Source: Paraspadella gotoi
Taxonomy: Eukaryota; Chaetognatha
Reading direction: 5' to 3'
NCBI GenBank assembly: GCA_051294375.1
Contig: CM119264.1
Coordinates: 16,341,245 to 16,405,244 of the forward strand
DNA length: 64,000 nucleotides
In this document: positions 1 to 12,380 of the stretch, piece after piece
Layout of the letters: every line of letters starts with the position of its first letter
Numbering within the stretch: the first letter of the stretch is position 1
The notes under the pieces: model-generated
The model's database searches: none
Told to the model about the DNA's origin: nothing
The model's input: only the letters and a program-made list of their open reading frames with translations
Position numbers and translations under genes: made by a program

Positions 1-538
1 TTAACAATAACAAAAACAAAAACCGAAATAACAAAAGAAAGATGACAAAACAAAAAAGTTTTGAAAAACATGCAGTAAAACAATGAAGGTCATGCTGGTC
101 ACGGGGAAGAATGTTAAGACAATGATCACAATGGATTTAATATCATTATTCAGCTGCATAATTACGAAATTATTAATAAAGCCGCAGCTAGTTTTTTGGA
201 AAGAAAATCAAGAAGTTACGCTTATCAAACGCATACGATAAACGTGACAAAAATTATTTAGATGTCATCTGAAACAGCATGACATATCTAGGGCAGAGTG
301 AAACGAGTTATCGCAGAATCTAACTTGTTTACAAGTCGACCTCCCAATAACAAAACCGCGAACCCAAGCGCCTCCATTTGGGTCTGAAAAAGAAAAAAAA
401 AGAGATTTTTCTATCGACAGCTGAAAAGATAAAAAAACCACTAAAAATATTAAGGAAAAGAAGTATTTAAATTCAAAAACTTTATGATTTTTTTGAAAAA
501 CAGACGGCAGCGAAAAATTTTGTTGGCTATAAACACGA
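1..538. other. No gene seen
   Basis: AT-rich sequence with many stops in all frames. Nothing recognised. Confidence 0.6.
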
Positions 539-740
539 GCAGAAAAAGGAAGAGAGAGAGAGAGAGAGAAAGAGAGAAAGAGAGAAAAAGAGAAAAAGAG
601 AGAGAGAGAGAAAGAGAGAAATAGAGAGAGGGAGGAAAATAAACACGAGCAGAAAAATGAATAAAGAGAGAGAGAGAGAGAAAGCGAATGAGAGAGAGTG
701 AGAGAGGAAAAAACAGAAAGAGTAAAACCAAGAGCGAGTG
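539..740 (+). repeat. GA-rich microsatellite
   Basis: Two imperfect (GA)n blocks around a duplicated word AAACACGAGCAGAAAAA. Confidence 0.8.
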
Positions 741-1453
741 CGAGAAATTAAGATAGTATCTGGTGGTGAAATCTATCGGCACTAAAATTGAAACCGAATT
801 CTGCTGATAAGCTCACTTTTCAGAACGTTTTTTCGGCTTATCAGATAAATCTTTTTATTACTTTTGGTAGGGAAAAAAATTCGAGGCATTAGTTATATTG
901 AAGATTAAAGACATTTTAAAATCTTGGAAACGTCTCCTATAATTAAGTTAATATAAAAGACAGAAAGAACAGAAAAATGTTTTTAAAAGTAAAAAAAAAT
1001 CCTTTTAAGGAACAAATAAAACGTTTTTGCCTTTGTTAGCAGAATAGAAATGTAAACAGTTTCGTCTTACTTATTTTACGTTTTTTCCTTTTATTTCAAT
1101 ATGTTGGACGACCGTCGCGCCGGTAAGGAAAGCCTACTTAAAATCCTTAAACCTAGATTTTCTTTATATTTGCAAAGGAAGGTAGCTCGTTTAGTTCGCT
1201 TACGCTCGTTTGTTGAAGCCTGACCTCAACTTTTCTTCGCCCCTGAACTCCAACGACTTACCTTTTCTTTCTGACCCGGAGTTTTCTTCGCTGATCCCAA
1301 GGAGACCAGACAAAGGACTTACCTCTTTGTCCTTCTCACCCGGTCCACTTACCAAAGGCCCGCGAGAGGTGGGATCCAATAAGTCGGGACCACTCGGGTT
1401 CAAAGGTCAGGAAGGGGTGCGAGCCCAATTTTACATCATTGGGGAGAAGTCAG

Positions 1454-1634
1454 GGGAGAAAATGAGAGAGAAAGAGAGAGAGAGAGAGAGNNNNNNNNNN
1501 NNNNNNNNNNNNNNNNNNNNNNNNNNNNNNNNNNNNNNNNNNNNNNNNNNNNNNNNNNNNNNNNNNNNNNNNNNNNNNNNNNNNNNNNNNNNNNNNNNNN
1601 NNNNNNNNNNNNNNNAGAGAGAGAGAGAGAGAGA
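1454..1634 (+). repeat. (GA)n microsatellite with N gap 1491-1615
   Basis: GA repeats on both sides of 125 N; the tract was not assembled through. Confidence 0.85.
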
Positions 1635-1845
1635 TTGAAAGGGAAGAATCAACGTAAACGATGATATTCATTTTTAAAGGTAGTTCTTCGCTTCTAATTA
1701 TATCTATTTGTTTTATAATATGAAAGCAAAAAAGCGTTAATGAAGAAAAAAGGAAATATAAAATTCCTTCATGTGAAACGTGGTAATTTACGCTTTCAAT
1801 TCCTGATAATTCTTGCAACTTTGCTCTTTTCGCCCATTAAAAATA

Positions 1846-2095
1846 AGGGTTCTCTCTCCTCCCTATCTCTCTCCTCTCTCTCTCTCTCTCCTCTCTGTCT
1901 CTCTCTCTCTCTTTTTTTCTCTCTCCTAGCATTCCTTTTTCTTCCAATCTACCTCTTTTCCTCTTAGCGTCAAATTCTTTTTCTCTCTCATCTCTTCTCT
2001 CCTTCTTTCTTCTCCATCTCTCTTCTCTTCTTTTCTTCTTTTTCTTTCTCTCCCCCTAAGTCGCTTCCAACTCTCTTTCTCTCTGTCTCTCTCTT
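1846..2095 (+). repeat. CT-rich microsatellite
   Basis: Imperfect (CT)n and (TTCT)n. Confidence 0.8.
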
Positions 2096-2099
2096 TCCT

Positions 2100-2993
2100 T
2101 ATTTGTCGAATTCACATAAAATCCAATAAGGAAAATTTCCCGAGGAGCCATTCGTTCATCTCCTCAGGGAAAAATCGGGTAACAAACGATCCATGTCTCG
2201 TTTCTTTGTCGCATCCGCGGTCGGTGATCTCCGTGGGCTGAAGTTCGTAAGTTTGGGGGTGGCGAGTGGAGCGACTCTAAAATGGACGAAGGTGATGAGA
2301 AGGGCGAAGCAGACGTGAAAAAATAGGAGGGGAGGAGTTGAGTTCACCAATTACAGCTCATGGCGGATCTTTTCCTCCTACTCATAGCCCTTGGCCTTTT
2401 CCCCTCTCCACTCATCCACTTGAAACCCTTCCTCCCTCCCCCATCCCCTAGGCCCTTCCCGCCCCTCTTTCCCCTTGGTCCTTCCCCGCCCCCTATTCCA
2501 CCAAAATACCTCAATCCCCTTATTTTTTCACGTCTGCTTCGCCTCTCATAACCTTCGGCTTGAGGTCCGCTCCACTCGCCACACTAACTCAAGAGCCACC
2601 GCAAATCGAAAAGAAACGAACAGAATCGTACATTGAAAAGATTTAAAAATAAATAAAAGGAGGGACCAGAAGGAAAGATGAGAGTGAGGAGTGGTGAAAA
2701 AGAAGAAGGAAAGTGAAAAAAAAGAAAAAAAGAGAAAAAGAAAAGATCGGGGGGGCGGAGAGGAGAGAGAGGAGAGAACCCTTTTTTATCGGCGGCGAAA
2801 AAAGAGGCAAGTATAGTTGCAAGGGATTATCGGAAAGGTATTACATCGTTTCCACATGACAGGATTTTATATTTTTCCTTCTTCATAATAACCGCTTTGT
2901 TTCATTTAATAAAATCAAATAAAATATAAAACTTAACATGCGCCACCCCTCCCCGGATAACAACCAAAGATAAGCAAATCACTCTCTCTCTCT

Positions 2994-3063
<70 letters not shown>

Positions 3064-3655
3064 CAAACCTCTCACATTCTCTCATTCCTCTCTCTGTCTC
3101 ACACCTCCACTCTCTCTTTCTCTCTGTCTCTCTCTTTCCTTAATCTTTTGTTGTTTTCGAAATTCACATATAAAATCCAATAAGGGCGAAAATTTTCCCT
3201 GAGGAGCCATTCGTTCATCTCCTCAGTGGAAAAATCGCGGGGGGTAACAAACGATCATGTCTCGGGTTTCTTGTCGCATCACGCGGGTCGGTTGATCTCG
3301 TGCGGCTGAAGTTCGTAAGTTTGGTTGCGCTAGGCCGGGTGGCGAGTGGGGAGCGACTCTAAAATGGAGCCACAACGAAGGTGATGGAATAGGGTGCGAA
3401 GCAGACGTGAAAAAAATAGGATGGGGAGGATGGTAGCAGGTGAGATTTTGTTGGAATGAGGGGGGCGCGAGGAAGGAGCCAAAGGGGAAGAGGCGGTGGG
3501 TGCGGAGGCAAGGGGCCAAGGGGGGATGCAGGGCAGGCGGAAGGGGGAAGGGTTCCAAGGTGATCTGGAATGCAGTGGATCGAGAGGAAAAGGCCAAGGC
3601 GCTATGGAGTACGGAGGGAAAAGATCCCGCCATTGAGCTGTAATTGGGGCGGTAG
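2100..3655. repeat. Duplicated and partly inverted segment
   Basis: 2106-2340 is a shortened direct copy of 3134-3420 (GAGGAGCCATTCGTTCATCTCCTCAG, GGCTGAAGTTCGTAAGTTTG). 2345-2600 is the reverse complement of about 3350-3655 (CAATTACAGCTCATGGCGG against CCGCCATTGAGCTGTAATTG). So 2.1-2.6 kb folds back on itself while 3.13-3.65 kb is the full form. No conserved gene seen in either strand. Confidence 0.7.
2981..3135 (+). repeat. CT-rich microsatellite
   Basis: Imperfect (CT)n next to the duplicated segment, in the same relative place as 1846-2095. Confidence 0.8.
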
Positions 3656-4910
3656 AAGGAGTTTCATAGGAAAAAAAAAAAAAAATGGGGCAGGCTATTG
3701 GACTTGGGAAGAGCGAGGAGACTGATGGGCGATCGTTGGTTCACTGTTCAGGTGCGGACAAGAAACTACATGAAAGTTAAAGAACCAACTCTTGAGCGCG
3801 ACGACGCACGAATAATTCCGTCTCCTAAAACCAATTTCTGCGAGTGGAGATGTGGCGTTCGAAACAAGAGTCAGCAACTCTCCAGGCTTCAACTTACTCT
3901 TTTTCTTTTTCTTTCTTTCTTTCTCTTTTATTTTTTACTCACTCGCAATCTCAGCCACCTCCTCATTCGCTTCGGTAACTCTCTTTCTCTTTATTTAGTC
4001 AATACTATTAGAATTAATAATCGGGGAACCCCTAAAAAGGAACTCATTGTTTTTTTTCATTCAGTCAAAACGGGGAGGAAACTAGTTCTAAAATGTTAAA
4101 ACTGAGGCACAAAAGTGGCCTCCTCAACGAATGGTGCTGAAGTCGGAAAAGTTTTTTGACCGATGGATCGTGCGGACCAACCTAATTAAACGTGGGGAAG
4201 CAATTGGAGGAGCTTTCTTGAACTCGCACAAGAAATGGCATAACGCAAAGGATATTAATGCGTAGCCGGCCTCTTTGCAGGCAAAAGTGCCTGAGATTTA
4301 AAAGGAAAGACTAGACGGGAAAAGGGAAAGCAGAAGCCGCGGGCCCGCGAACATCTGGTTAAGTCAATTTTTCTCGGTATAGAAAACTGTAAGGTACATA
4401 GTTATTTTAAAAAAGCTGGGTAAAATTTAAAAGGTTTCATTCTTTTTTAAATATTTGAAAAAAAACCTTTTTTCTTTTAAAATTAATAAAAGCTTTTTTT
4501 CTTTTAACTCGCGACCGCTTAAATTTCCTTAACATAAAATATAAATTCTATCCAAAAACGTTTCCGCCCCCCGTACAAGCAGAATCCCTTTCGCAAGCCC
4601 GCGTCCCAATCGTGAACCCTTCGCGTCAGAGCTGGTTCGCGTGACCCGGAAAGGCTTGCAGTTTCTGACCCGTCCAGTCCGGCCAACCTTGGCGATTTTT
4701 TTTTTTTTTTTTTTTAAGAGAAGGAGAAAAAGAATATATTCTGGCTTTGAATTCTTTTCTGGCGCCTTCCTCTCCCTCTCTCCCCTCTCCCATGCTTCTT
4801 TATCGCCGTTTTGCATAAATTTAAGTCCCTCGGTAATCTGTCTCTTTTATTTAACGGCTGTAAAAAAGAAAAATTTCTCGTCGAGCGTGGTTTGCGCGTC
4901 GTTGTGTGTG
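3656..4910 (+). repeat. Direct duplicate, first copy
   Basis: Starts AAGGAGTTTCATAGG and contains ATGGGGCAGG, CAACTCTTGAGCGCGAC and AAAACGTTTCCGCC. The same string occurs at 5335-6354 in about 1020 instead of 1255 bases. The 133-codon plus-strand frame at 3698 is not kept in the second copy, so I do not call a gene. Confidence 0.75.
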
Positions 4911-5334
4911 GCTTTCGTGCGATCGGGAGAGAGAGGAAGAGGAGGAGAGAGAGAGGGATAGGCGAGAGAGATTGGAGAAGGTGTTGGGGTAACGTGGTTC
5001 TGTGGCCCTCAAAAGATGACCGGAGTAGAGAGCTGATTATGGCGCATAAATCTGTCTAATTAGTATTTTGAATTTACCTGAAATAATTGTAGATTGCCCA
5101 AGTTGTAAAATGTAATTAACCATGACAAATGATTACGTCTTAATCCCTTTGAACCGAAAAATGGGAAATGCACTTAATTCTCTGCCTCCTTCCCGTCTCT
5201 CTTCCCTTTTTGTTTATCTAAATTCACTAAAATGTTTACAATAATAGGCAGCCGAGCTCTGAGAATCTACCAGGATATTAAACTTTGTTCTTGTAGAATC
5301 TCTGTCATCNNNNNNNNNNNNNNNNNNNNNNNNN

Positions 5335-6354
5335 AAGGAGTTCAAGGAAAAAAATGGGGCAGGATTGGACTGGGGAAGAGGAGGAGACTATGGGCGATTC
5401 GTGGTCACTGGTCAGGTGGGAAAGAACTACCATGAAAGTCAAAGACCAACTCTTGAGCGCGACCACGAATAATTCCGTCTAAAACCATTCGCGAGTGGAG
5501 ATGTGGCGTTCGAACAAGTCAGCAACTTCTCCAGCTTCAACTTCTCTTTTTCTTTTTCTTTCTTTCTCTTTTAGTTTTACTCACTCGCAATCTCAGCCAC
5601 TCTCTCTTCTTCGGTAACTCTCTTCTCTTTATAGTCAATACTATTAGAATTAATAATGGACTAAAGGAACTCATTTTTATTTCAGTCAAAAGGAAACGTT
5701 TAAAAGTAAAACTGAGGCAAAAGTGGCTCAACGAAGGTGCTGAGTCGAAAAGTTTTTGACCGACGGAGTGCGACCAACTAATTAAAACGTGGAAGCAATT
5801 GGAGAGCTTCTTGAACTCGCACAAGAAATGGATACGAAAGGATTAATGGGCGCCTTTGCGGCAAAGTTGCTGAGATAAAAGGAAAGACGAGGAAAGGAAA
5901 GAAGCCGGAGGCCCGCGACATCTGTTGTCAATTTTCTCGGTAGAAACTGAGGACATAGTTAAAAAGCTGGTAAAATTAAAGTTCAGTTTTTAATATTTGA
6001 AAAAACCTTTAAAAAAAGCTTTTCTTAACTCGCGACCTTAAATTTCTTAACATAAAATATATCTATCAAAAACGTTTCCGCCGTAAAGAGAATCCCTTTC
6101 GAAGCGCCGTCCATCGTGACCCTTCGGTCAGGGGGCGTGACCCGGAAGGTTGCAGTTCTGACCCTCCAGTCCGCCACGTGGCGATTTTTTTTTTTAAGAG
6201 AAGAGAAAAAGAATATATCTGGTTGGAATCTTCTGGCGCTTCTCTCCCTCTCTCCCTCTCTCCCGCTTTTATCGCCGTTTTGCATATTTAAGTCCTCGTA
6301 ATCTGTCTCTTTTATTTAACGGGAAAAATTTCGAGCGTGGTTGCGCGTGTGTGT
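5335..6354 (+). repeat. Direct duplicate, second copy (starts at the end of a 25-N gap)
   Basis: Begins at the first base after the gap 5310-5334 and ends at the 626-N gap. It is a deletion-rich version of 3656-4910. Confidence 0.75.
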
Positions 6355-7136
6355 NNNNNNNNNNNNNNNNNNNNNNNNNNNNNNNNNNNNNNNNNNNNNN
6401 NNNNNNNNNNNNNNNNNNNNNNNNNNNNNNNNNNNNNNNNNNNNNNNNNNNNNNNNNNNNNNNNNNNNNNNNNNNNNNNNNNNNNNNNNNNNNNNNNNNN
6501 NNNNNNNNNNNNNNNNNNNNNNNNNNNNNNNNNNNNNNNNNNNNNNNNNNNNNNNNNNNNNNNNNNNNNNNNNNNNNNNNNNNNNNNNNNNNNNNNNNNN
6601 NNNNNNNNNNNNNNNNNNNNNNNNNNNNNNNNNNNNNNNNNNNNNNNNNNNNNNNNNNNNNNNNNNNNNNNNNNNNNNNNNNNNNNNNNNNNNNNNNNNN
6701 NNNNNNNNNNNNNNNNNNNNNNNNNNNNNNNNNNNNNNNNNNNNNNNNNNNNNNNNNNNNNNNNNNNNNNNNNNNNNNNNNNNNNNNNNNNNNNNNNNNN
6801 NNNNNNNNNNNNNNNNNNNNNNNNNNNNNNNNNNNNNNNNNNNNNNNNNNNNNNNNNNNNNNNNNNNNNNNNNNNNNNNNNNNNNNNNNNNNNNNNNNNN
6901 NNNNNNNNNNNNNNNNNNNNNNNNNNNNNNNNNNNNNNNNNNNNNNNNNNNNNNNNNNNNNNNNNNNNNNNNNNNNNNNNAGTGAGAGAGTATAGAGAAG
7001 ATAGGAGAGATACTGTCGTCGTCGCTCACCTTCCACCGAAGGCCACACAATTACTCAAAACACGGCAAGTCAACGCTCTAGCAAGTTAATATTTACGCAT
7101 TGAATACCCAATCGAATTCAATTTTATGAATTAGTT

Positions 7137-7250
7137 TATATTGATTGATTGAATGGTTGATTGATTTATTGATTCATTCATTAATTCGATTCATTGATAG
7201 TCTCATTCATTCATCATTCATTCATCATTCCTTAACATTAATTCATTAAT
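7137..7250 (+). repeat. (ATTC/ATTG)n tetranucleotide repeat
   Basis: TTGATTGATTGA and ATTCATTCATTAATTC blocks. Flanking 7081-7890 shows no gene. Confidence 0.7.
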
Positions 7251-7894
7251 TTATTGTTAAATTTTAGCAACTATCTCTTTCGTTCTCATCCGTTCATTAT
7301 TCATCTCATTAAGAATGCATTTACTTCTCCCATTCTTGCATTTATTTCTGCTCATAAATCACCGTCGATTCGCTTCGCTTCATTATTCTAGTATTCGTTC
7401 ATCCATGTTCGTCATTTCACACTCCTTGGTTCCAACATCCAATTGAAATTCCGAAGCTCATGAAAAATTACCGGCGGTGAATGCTTTTTGTTCGTTTGTT
7501 ATGTCGGTCACCGAGACATTAAAAACAAAAAGGCCAGATTGCTCCATCTTGCAGTCTTGTCCTTGTACCGTAGTTGTTCTTTTATTTGCAAAGTACTTAC
7601 GGTATTTCTAAACGGTTCTATACCCTTAACTGTTTCCAAGATTAAAAAATGAAATTGAAATGAATCCCTCCAGTCTTGTTACTACGCTAAACCGCAATTT
7701 TTGGGTGTGACGCCGTACCTGGTAGAGTTTCAAAAATAATCTTTTCGAAATTTCTTTCGCTTCTTTTTCATCAGTAATTGGCAACGGGAATTATTCGAGA
7801 GATAAAACTAAAAAAGTTTTTGCTTTATTTTGAAAAAAAAAAAAAAAACAAAAGTAAAGAAAAACAAGGAATTAAAATTAATAAGACTTCTTTA

Positions 7895-8253
7895 GCGGCC
7901 TAAACAACAACAAACACAACAACAACAACAACATCTTTACAACTCGATCACCAAACAACCACTTAACCGTTTAGTGGTCAGTTAAACCTGACCAGGTAAC
8001 CAGTTAATCTCATTTACCCGTTCTTGACAATTGTAACCTTTTTACTGTTTTGCTTTTATGTTTCCTCTTTTTGTTGATGATCATAATATACTTGCCTTTC
8101 TCACAAAAAAATAGAAAATCATGAACGAGTAAACACTAAACAGAGATTAACTGGTTACCTGGTCAGGTTTAACTGACCAATAAACGGTTAAGTGGTTGTT
8201 TGGTGATCAAGTTGTAAAGTTGTTGTTGTTGTGGTTGTTTTTTTTTAGGCCGT
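7895..8253. mobile_element. Hairpin MITE-like element flanked by TA
   Basis: Inverted arms of about 135 bases (7895-8032 and 8119-8253) enclose about 85 bases. Ends are GCGGCCTAAACAAC...GTTTAGGCCGT with TA immediately outside at 7893-7894 and 8254-8255. Inner arms pair through GACCAGGTAACCAGTTAATCT. No coding capacity. A TA target duplication suits Tc1/mariner-type MITEs. Confidence 0.6.
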
Positions 8254-8653
8254 TAAGGTTTTTTACAATAATAGATTTAAAATTTGTATTTGTGAGGAAC
8301 CGCTCTAAAATGTAGCTGAGAAAACGTCGATTTTTAACTTTAAAATATTATATTTTTAAAGAGAAAAAATTTCTGTTAAAAATATCGGGTTTTCGGTAAA
8401 AAAAGATCCAAAAATTTTAATCTCCATTTTAATGTTTTCTTCGGCGCCGAGAAAATTTTTCGTCGCCTGGCGACGAGGTTTTTTTTCGCGTCGATTCCAA
8501 GCAACGTAATCGTTTTAAAGGTCGTATCCGCTTAGAAAGAATCACAGACGGATTTAAATGATAGATATCGGCGCCAGGTTACCGAAAACCTAGGAAAACA
8601 TTATGAAGCCAATTCGCGCGACGAGATAAATTCCGCTTGGATCTTTGCGCTGT

Positions 8654-8947
8654 TTTAAAAGAGCAAGTCTCGCGTAAATTCTTGAAAGACTTCCTCTTAA
8701 AATATTTTTATTTGAAGCGACAGGATTTTTCATTGACTATATAGCTATATGATATTTTATAAGGTATATTGTTTTTCCCGTAGGCAGGCGCCGATCAAAA
8801 ATCCCCAAAATTATGCGCCGCCTACGGAAAAAGAACAATGATACCTTATAAAAATAAATATACTAGTCAATGAAATCCTGTCGCTTCAAATAATAATATT
8901 TAAGAGGAAGTCTTTCAAGAATTATACGCAAGGCTTGTCTTTTAAGG
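8654..8947. repeat. Compact inverted repeat (hairpin element)
   Basis: Arms 8654-8792 and 8812-8947 pair through AAGTCTCGCGTAAATTCTTG, GACTTCCTCTTAAAATATT, GAAGCGACAGGATTT, ATAAGGTAT and CCGTAGGCAGGCGCC, with a loop of about 20 bases. The arms differ by scattered substitutions and indels. Non-coding. Confidence 0.6.
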
Positions 8948-10400
8948 CCTGGATCATTAAACAAGAATTGCATAACAGCTTTATACAAATCATTCCTTTA
9001 TGTTAAAAGAAGTAAATTTCCTTCGTTTTCAAATTAAAAAAAATTCGAATTTGAATAAGGTTTTAGACTTCAAAGCCACCCAAAAATCGCGGGCAATTTT
9101 TTTTATCCGAGTAAATCCTAAAAAACTTCATTCAAGACGGTAAAGTCATTTTTAAAAGGCGAATTCAATTCTTTTTATTCAATTAACATCAGCTTACCTC
9201 AGATGTATACTAGTAACCTAAAGCTAGTCATTCTTATGATGTAATGGATCAGAAAGGATGAAATATAAACGTTATGTGAGAGAGGCAGAAACATAATTTA
9301 ATATGCCTGAATACCATTTTTTTACTAAAAGAGTTATGTACAAAAATTGTTACAATTTCTAAAAGTCAAAGACTCAATCGTCCATTGGGCATCTGCAATA
9401 CGGATCCTTCTTGAGTAGAAACACCTATGTGCCATAGCGCAGGTCACTGATCCAGATGGACAATTCGTTATGCTCTCTCTTGCAATTAGTTTCCGTTCCC
9501 CACATTCAAAACTGCATCTCTCTCTTNNNNNNNNNNNNNNNNNNNNNNNNNTGATGCTGGGTTTTCAATCACGTATTTCACGATCGCGAGACACAATATT
9601 TTGTATTTTGGCGGACGTTTGTTGGCGCTGAAACGGAATTGTGATGGACAGTTGTGAAAAGCCTCCGATTGTCGCCAGCCCAAAACTCTTGATTGCCATC
9701 GAGAGAAAAAAAAAAAGGATATGGTCGATGCAAAAAAAAATAGTTTGCAAAATGCAGAGATGCAGAGATGCCTGAAATTCTCTTTTCCTTTACGGATTTT
9801 ACAAAATTTTAACATTACAACATTACAACTTTTTTACCATTATATAATATTTATACGGAAAGACAGATGGACAGTAGGACGGAAAGTCAGACAGATCCCA
9901 AAATAAATAATAGAGTTATAAAACTTCGGTATTCACGACTAAAAATTTAAATCACAATCACAAAGTCTTCTGAACCTGGCGTCGCAGACAAAAAATGATT
10001 GGCGCCCGATTTTAATATTTTCGACGGGTTAAGAGAAAGGGAAAGGAATCTTCGTCCTTAGGAATCTTCTTCTGATATAATTTGACAGAAATCCTTCTTG
10101 GAATTCTAGATCCGCTGCTCTTTTTCATTCATTCACCCTTTTCCCTCAGATCCTATTTATAATTTTGTCTCAAGACAATTTTCTCTTCGCTAAAACTTTT
10201 TTGTCACAAATCCATTTTTATCTGTAGTCTTTCATAAGCAATTTACATATTAACGTGTTTTTTGTAAATTACTGTACATTTTGTTAAATCAATTCCTGAT
10301 TGAGCCTTTCGACCTAACGGTCCTAATGCCCCAAACCACCAAATACTTTCCCCATTTTCGCCCTATCTCTTTTCAGAATTCTGAAGTTTGTATTCCCCCT
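8948..10400. other. No gene seen
   Basis: AT-rich intergenic DNA with a 25-N gap at 9527-9551. Short open frames only. Confidence 0.6.
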
Positions 10401-10577
10401 TTCTCTCTCTCTCTCTCTCTCNNNNNNNNNNNNNNNNNNNNNNNNNNNNNNNNNNNNNNNNNNNNNNNNNNNNNNNNNNNNNNNNNNNNNNNNNNNNNNN
10501 NNNNNNNNNNNNNNNNNNNNNNNNNNNNNNNNNNNNNNNNNNNNNNNNNNNNNNNNNNNNNNNNNNNNNNNNNNNNN
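10401..10577 (+). repeat. (CT)n microsatellite running into N gap 10422-10577
   Basis: CT repeats stop at 156 N. Nothing gene-like in 8948-10400 upstream. Confidence 0.8.
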
Positions 10578-11224
10578 TCTTTCTTTATCGGCAGACGGCG
10601 CGTCGAGCAGAGGGTGCACCGCCGAGGTCGCGCCCCCTAACTCCTAAAAGGCTCATATGAATTCCTGGTTTTCTTCCGGGCCTCTCAAGCCTGTGCTGTT
10701 ACCTGTCGAAATGTGACAATCAACGTCGAAGGGGAGACCCCGGATCATTAACCTCGGGGAAGGAGGAAGGGCAAGGAAGGGGGGAGGGTTGTGGGTGATG
10801 AAGGGATTGGGGTCGAGTGATAAAGGCCGGTACGAACTATGAAGTGGACCAAAAATTTAATAGATAATATATTAATAATGCTCGTTTAAAAGACCTAATA
10901 TATTTAATCAAGAGCCGAAATCATTGAAATGACCCAATCCTTTCCATTCTCTCCACCGCATTCCCACTTCATTAGTCCTCGACGATTTTCCGACTCACTA
11001 ACCGCGCCGATAACCAGTTTACCCACGCCCATTCCATCGCCCAACTCCGGAGACTCTAGTTGTTGTTGTTGTCGGCGTTGTCGACGACGTTGATTGGCAA
11101 TGAAGGAGACTGAGATAATTTAGTCGAAACTGCGGCCAGGGAAAAAAAGCGGAGGTCAAGCGATTCGATGGATTAGGGTTAATTTTTGTTAATGACGACT
11201 TCTGGGGATAAAGAGAGAAGAGGG

Positions 11225-12380
11225 GGAAAAAGTGGGACCGGGAGGAAAGAAAAGAAGAAATGAGGGGGAGAGGAAAAGAAGAGGAAGAAAGGAGGAAATT
11301 GGGAGGAAAGGAAGAGAAGAGGAAGATAGGAGGAAATGGGAAGGAGAGGAAAAGAAAAANNNNNNNNNNNNNNNNNNNNNNNNNNNNNNNNNNNNNNNNN
11401 NNNNNNNNNNNNNNNNNNNNNNNNNNNNNNNNNNNNNNNNNNNNNNNNNNNNNNNNNNNNNNNNNNNNNNNNNNNNNNNNNNNNNNNNNNNNNNNNNNNN
11501 NNNNNNNNNNNNNNNNNNNNNNNNNNNNNNNNNNNNNNNNNNNNNNNNNNNNNNNNNNNNNNNNNNNNNNNNNNNNNNNNNNNNNNNNNNNNNNNNNNNN
11601 NNNNNNNNNNNNNNNNNNNNNNNNNNNNNNNNNNNNNNNNNNNNNNNNNNNNNNNNNNNNNNNNNNNNNNNNNNNNNNNNNNNNNNNNNNNNNNNNNNNN
11701 NNNNAAAAGAAAAAGAAGATAGGAGGAAATGGGAAGGAGAGGATTAGAAAAAGAAGATAGGAGGAAATTGGGAGGAAAGGAAAAGAAGAGGAAGAAAAGA
11801 GGAAATGGGAGGAGAGGATAAAAGGAGAATAAAAGGTTAATTGGGGTGTTGAGAAAAAAGAGATGATGAAAAAAGAAAAAAAGAGCAAGAGGATGAAAAG
11901 GGGAAATACCAGTTTGAAACAGAGGAGTCAGGGGAAGAAAGAAAGAAGAGATAAATGGAAGAAAGAAAAAAAAAAGAATATAAGAGAATAAAGGAGGAGG
12001 AAAAAAGCAGCAACGCGGGGGAGAGTAAAGAGATGCCTCGCGTCTCTGGCGGATTCGAGTGAATCGCATTAACAAATTCGAAAGAAAAAAAAGAGGTGAT
12101 GGAGACGAAAGTGAGAAAGAAGTTTGAAGAATGAAGAGAAACAAAAGAAAAGAGACGGTCGAGGAAAGGACGAAGAAATTATGTTGGAAAAATGAAGGTG
12201 AGGTCAGTTGGAATGGAAGAAGGGGTAAAGAAGGTGACGAAATTAAAGCGAAAAGAAACAGCAAGAGGAGGGAATTACATGAGAATAAAGGAAAAGGATA
12301 GAAAAATTCAAAAAAGTGAAAAATCAAAAAATAAAGAAAGACTCGAACTGAAAAAGAGAAAAGGGAAAAAAAGGGGGAAA
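11225..12380 (+). repeat. Purine-rich minisatellite/tract
   Basis: More than 1 kb is almost all A and G on the plus strand, interrupted by N at 11360-11704. A repeating word AGGAGGAAATGGGAGGA / AAAAGAAGAGGAAGATAGG gives a unit near 40 bp on each side of the gap. The long open frames here (up to 382 codons) are translations of this tract. Confidence 0.75.

Noticed and set aside
3698-4099. 133-codon frame MDLGRARRLMGDRWF...
   Set aside because: Not preserved in the duplicate at 5335-6354 and no family match.
6269-7089. Open frames of 214-259 codons
   Set aside because: They consist mainly of N; no sequence supports them.
11179-12327. 382-codon minus-strand frame
   Set aside because: It is the pyrimidine strand of a purine tract with an N gap, giving Phe/Leu/Ser-rich nonsense.
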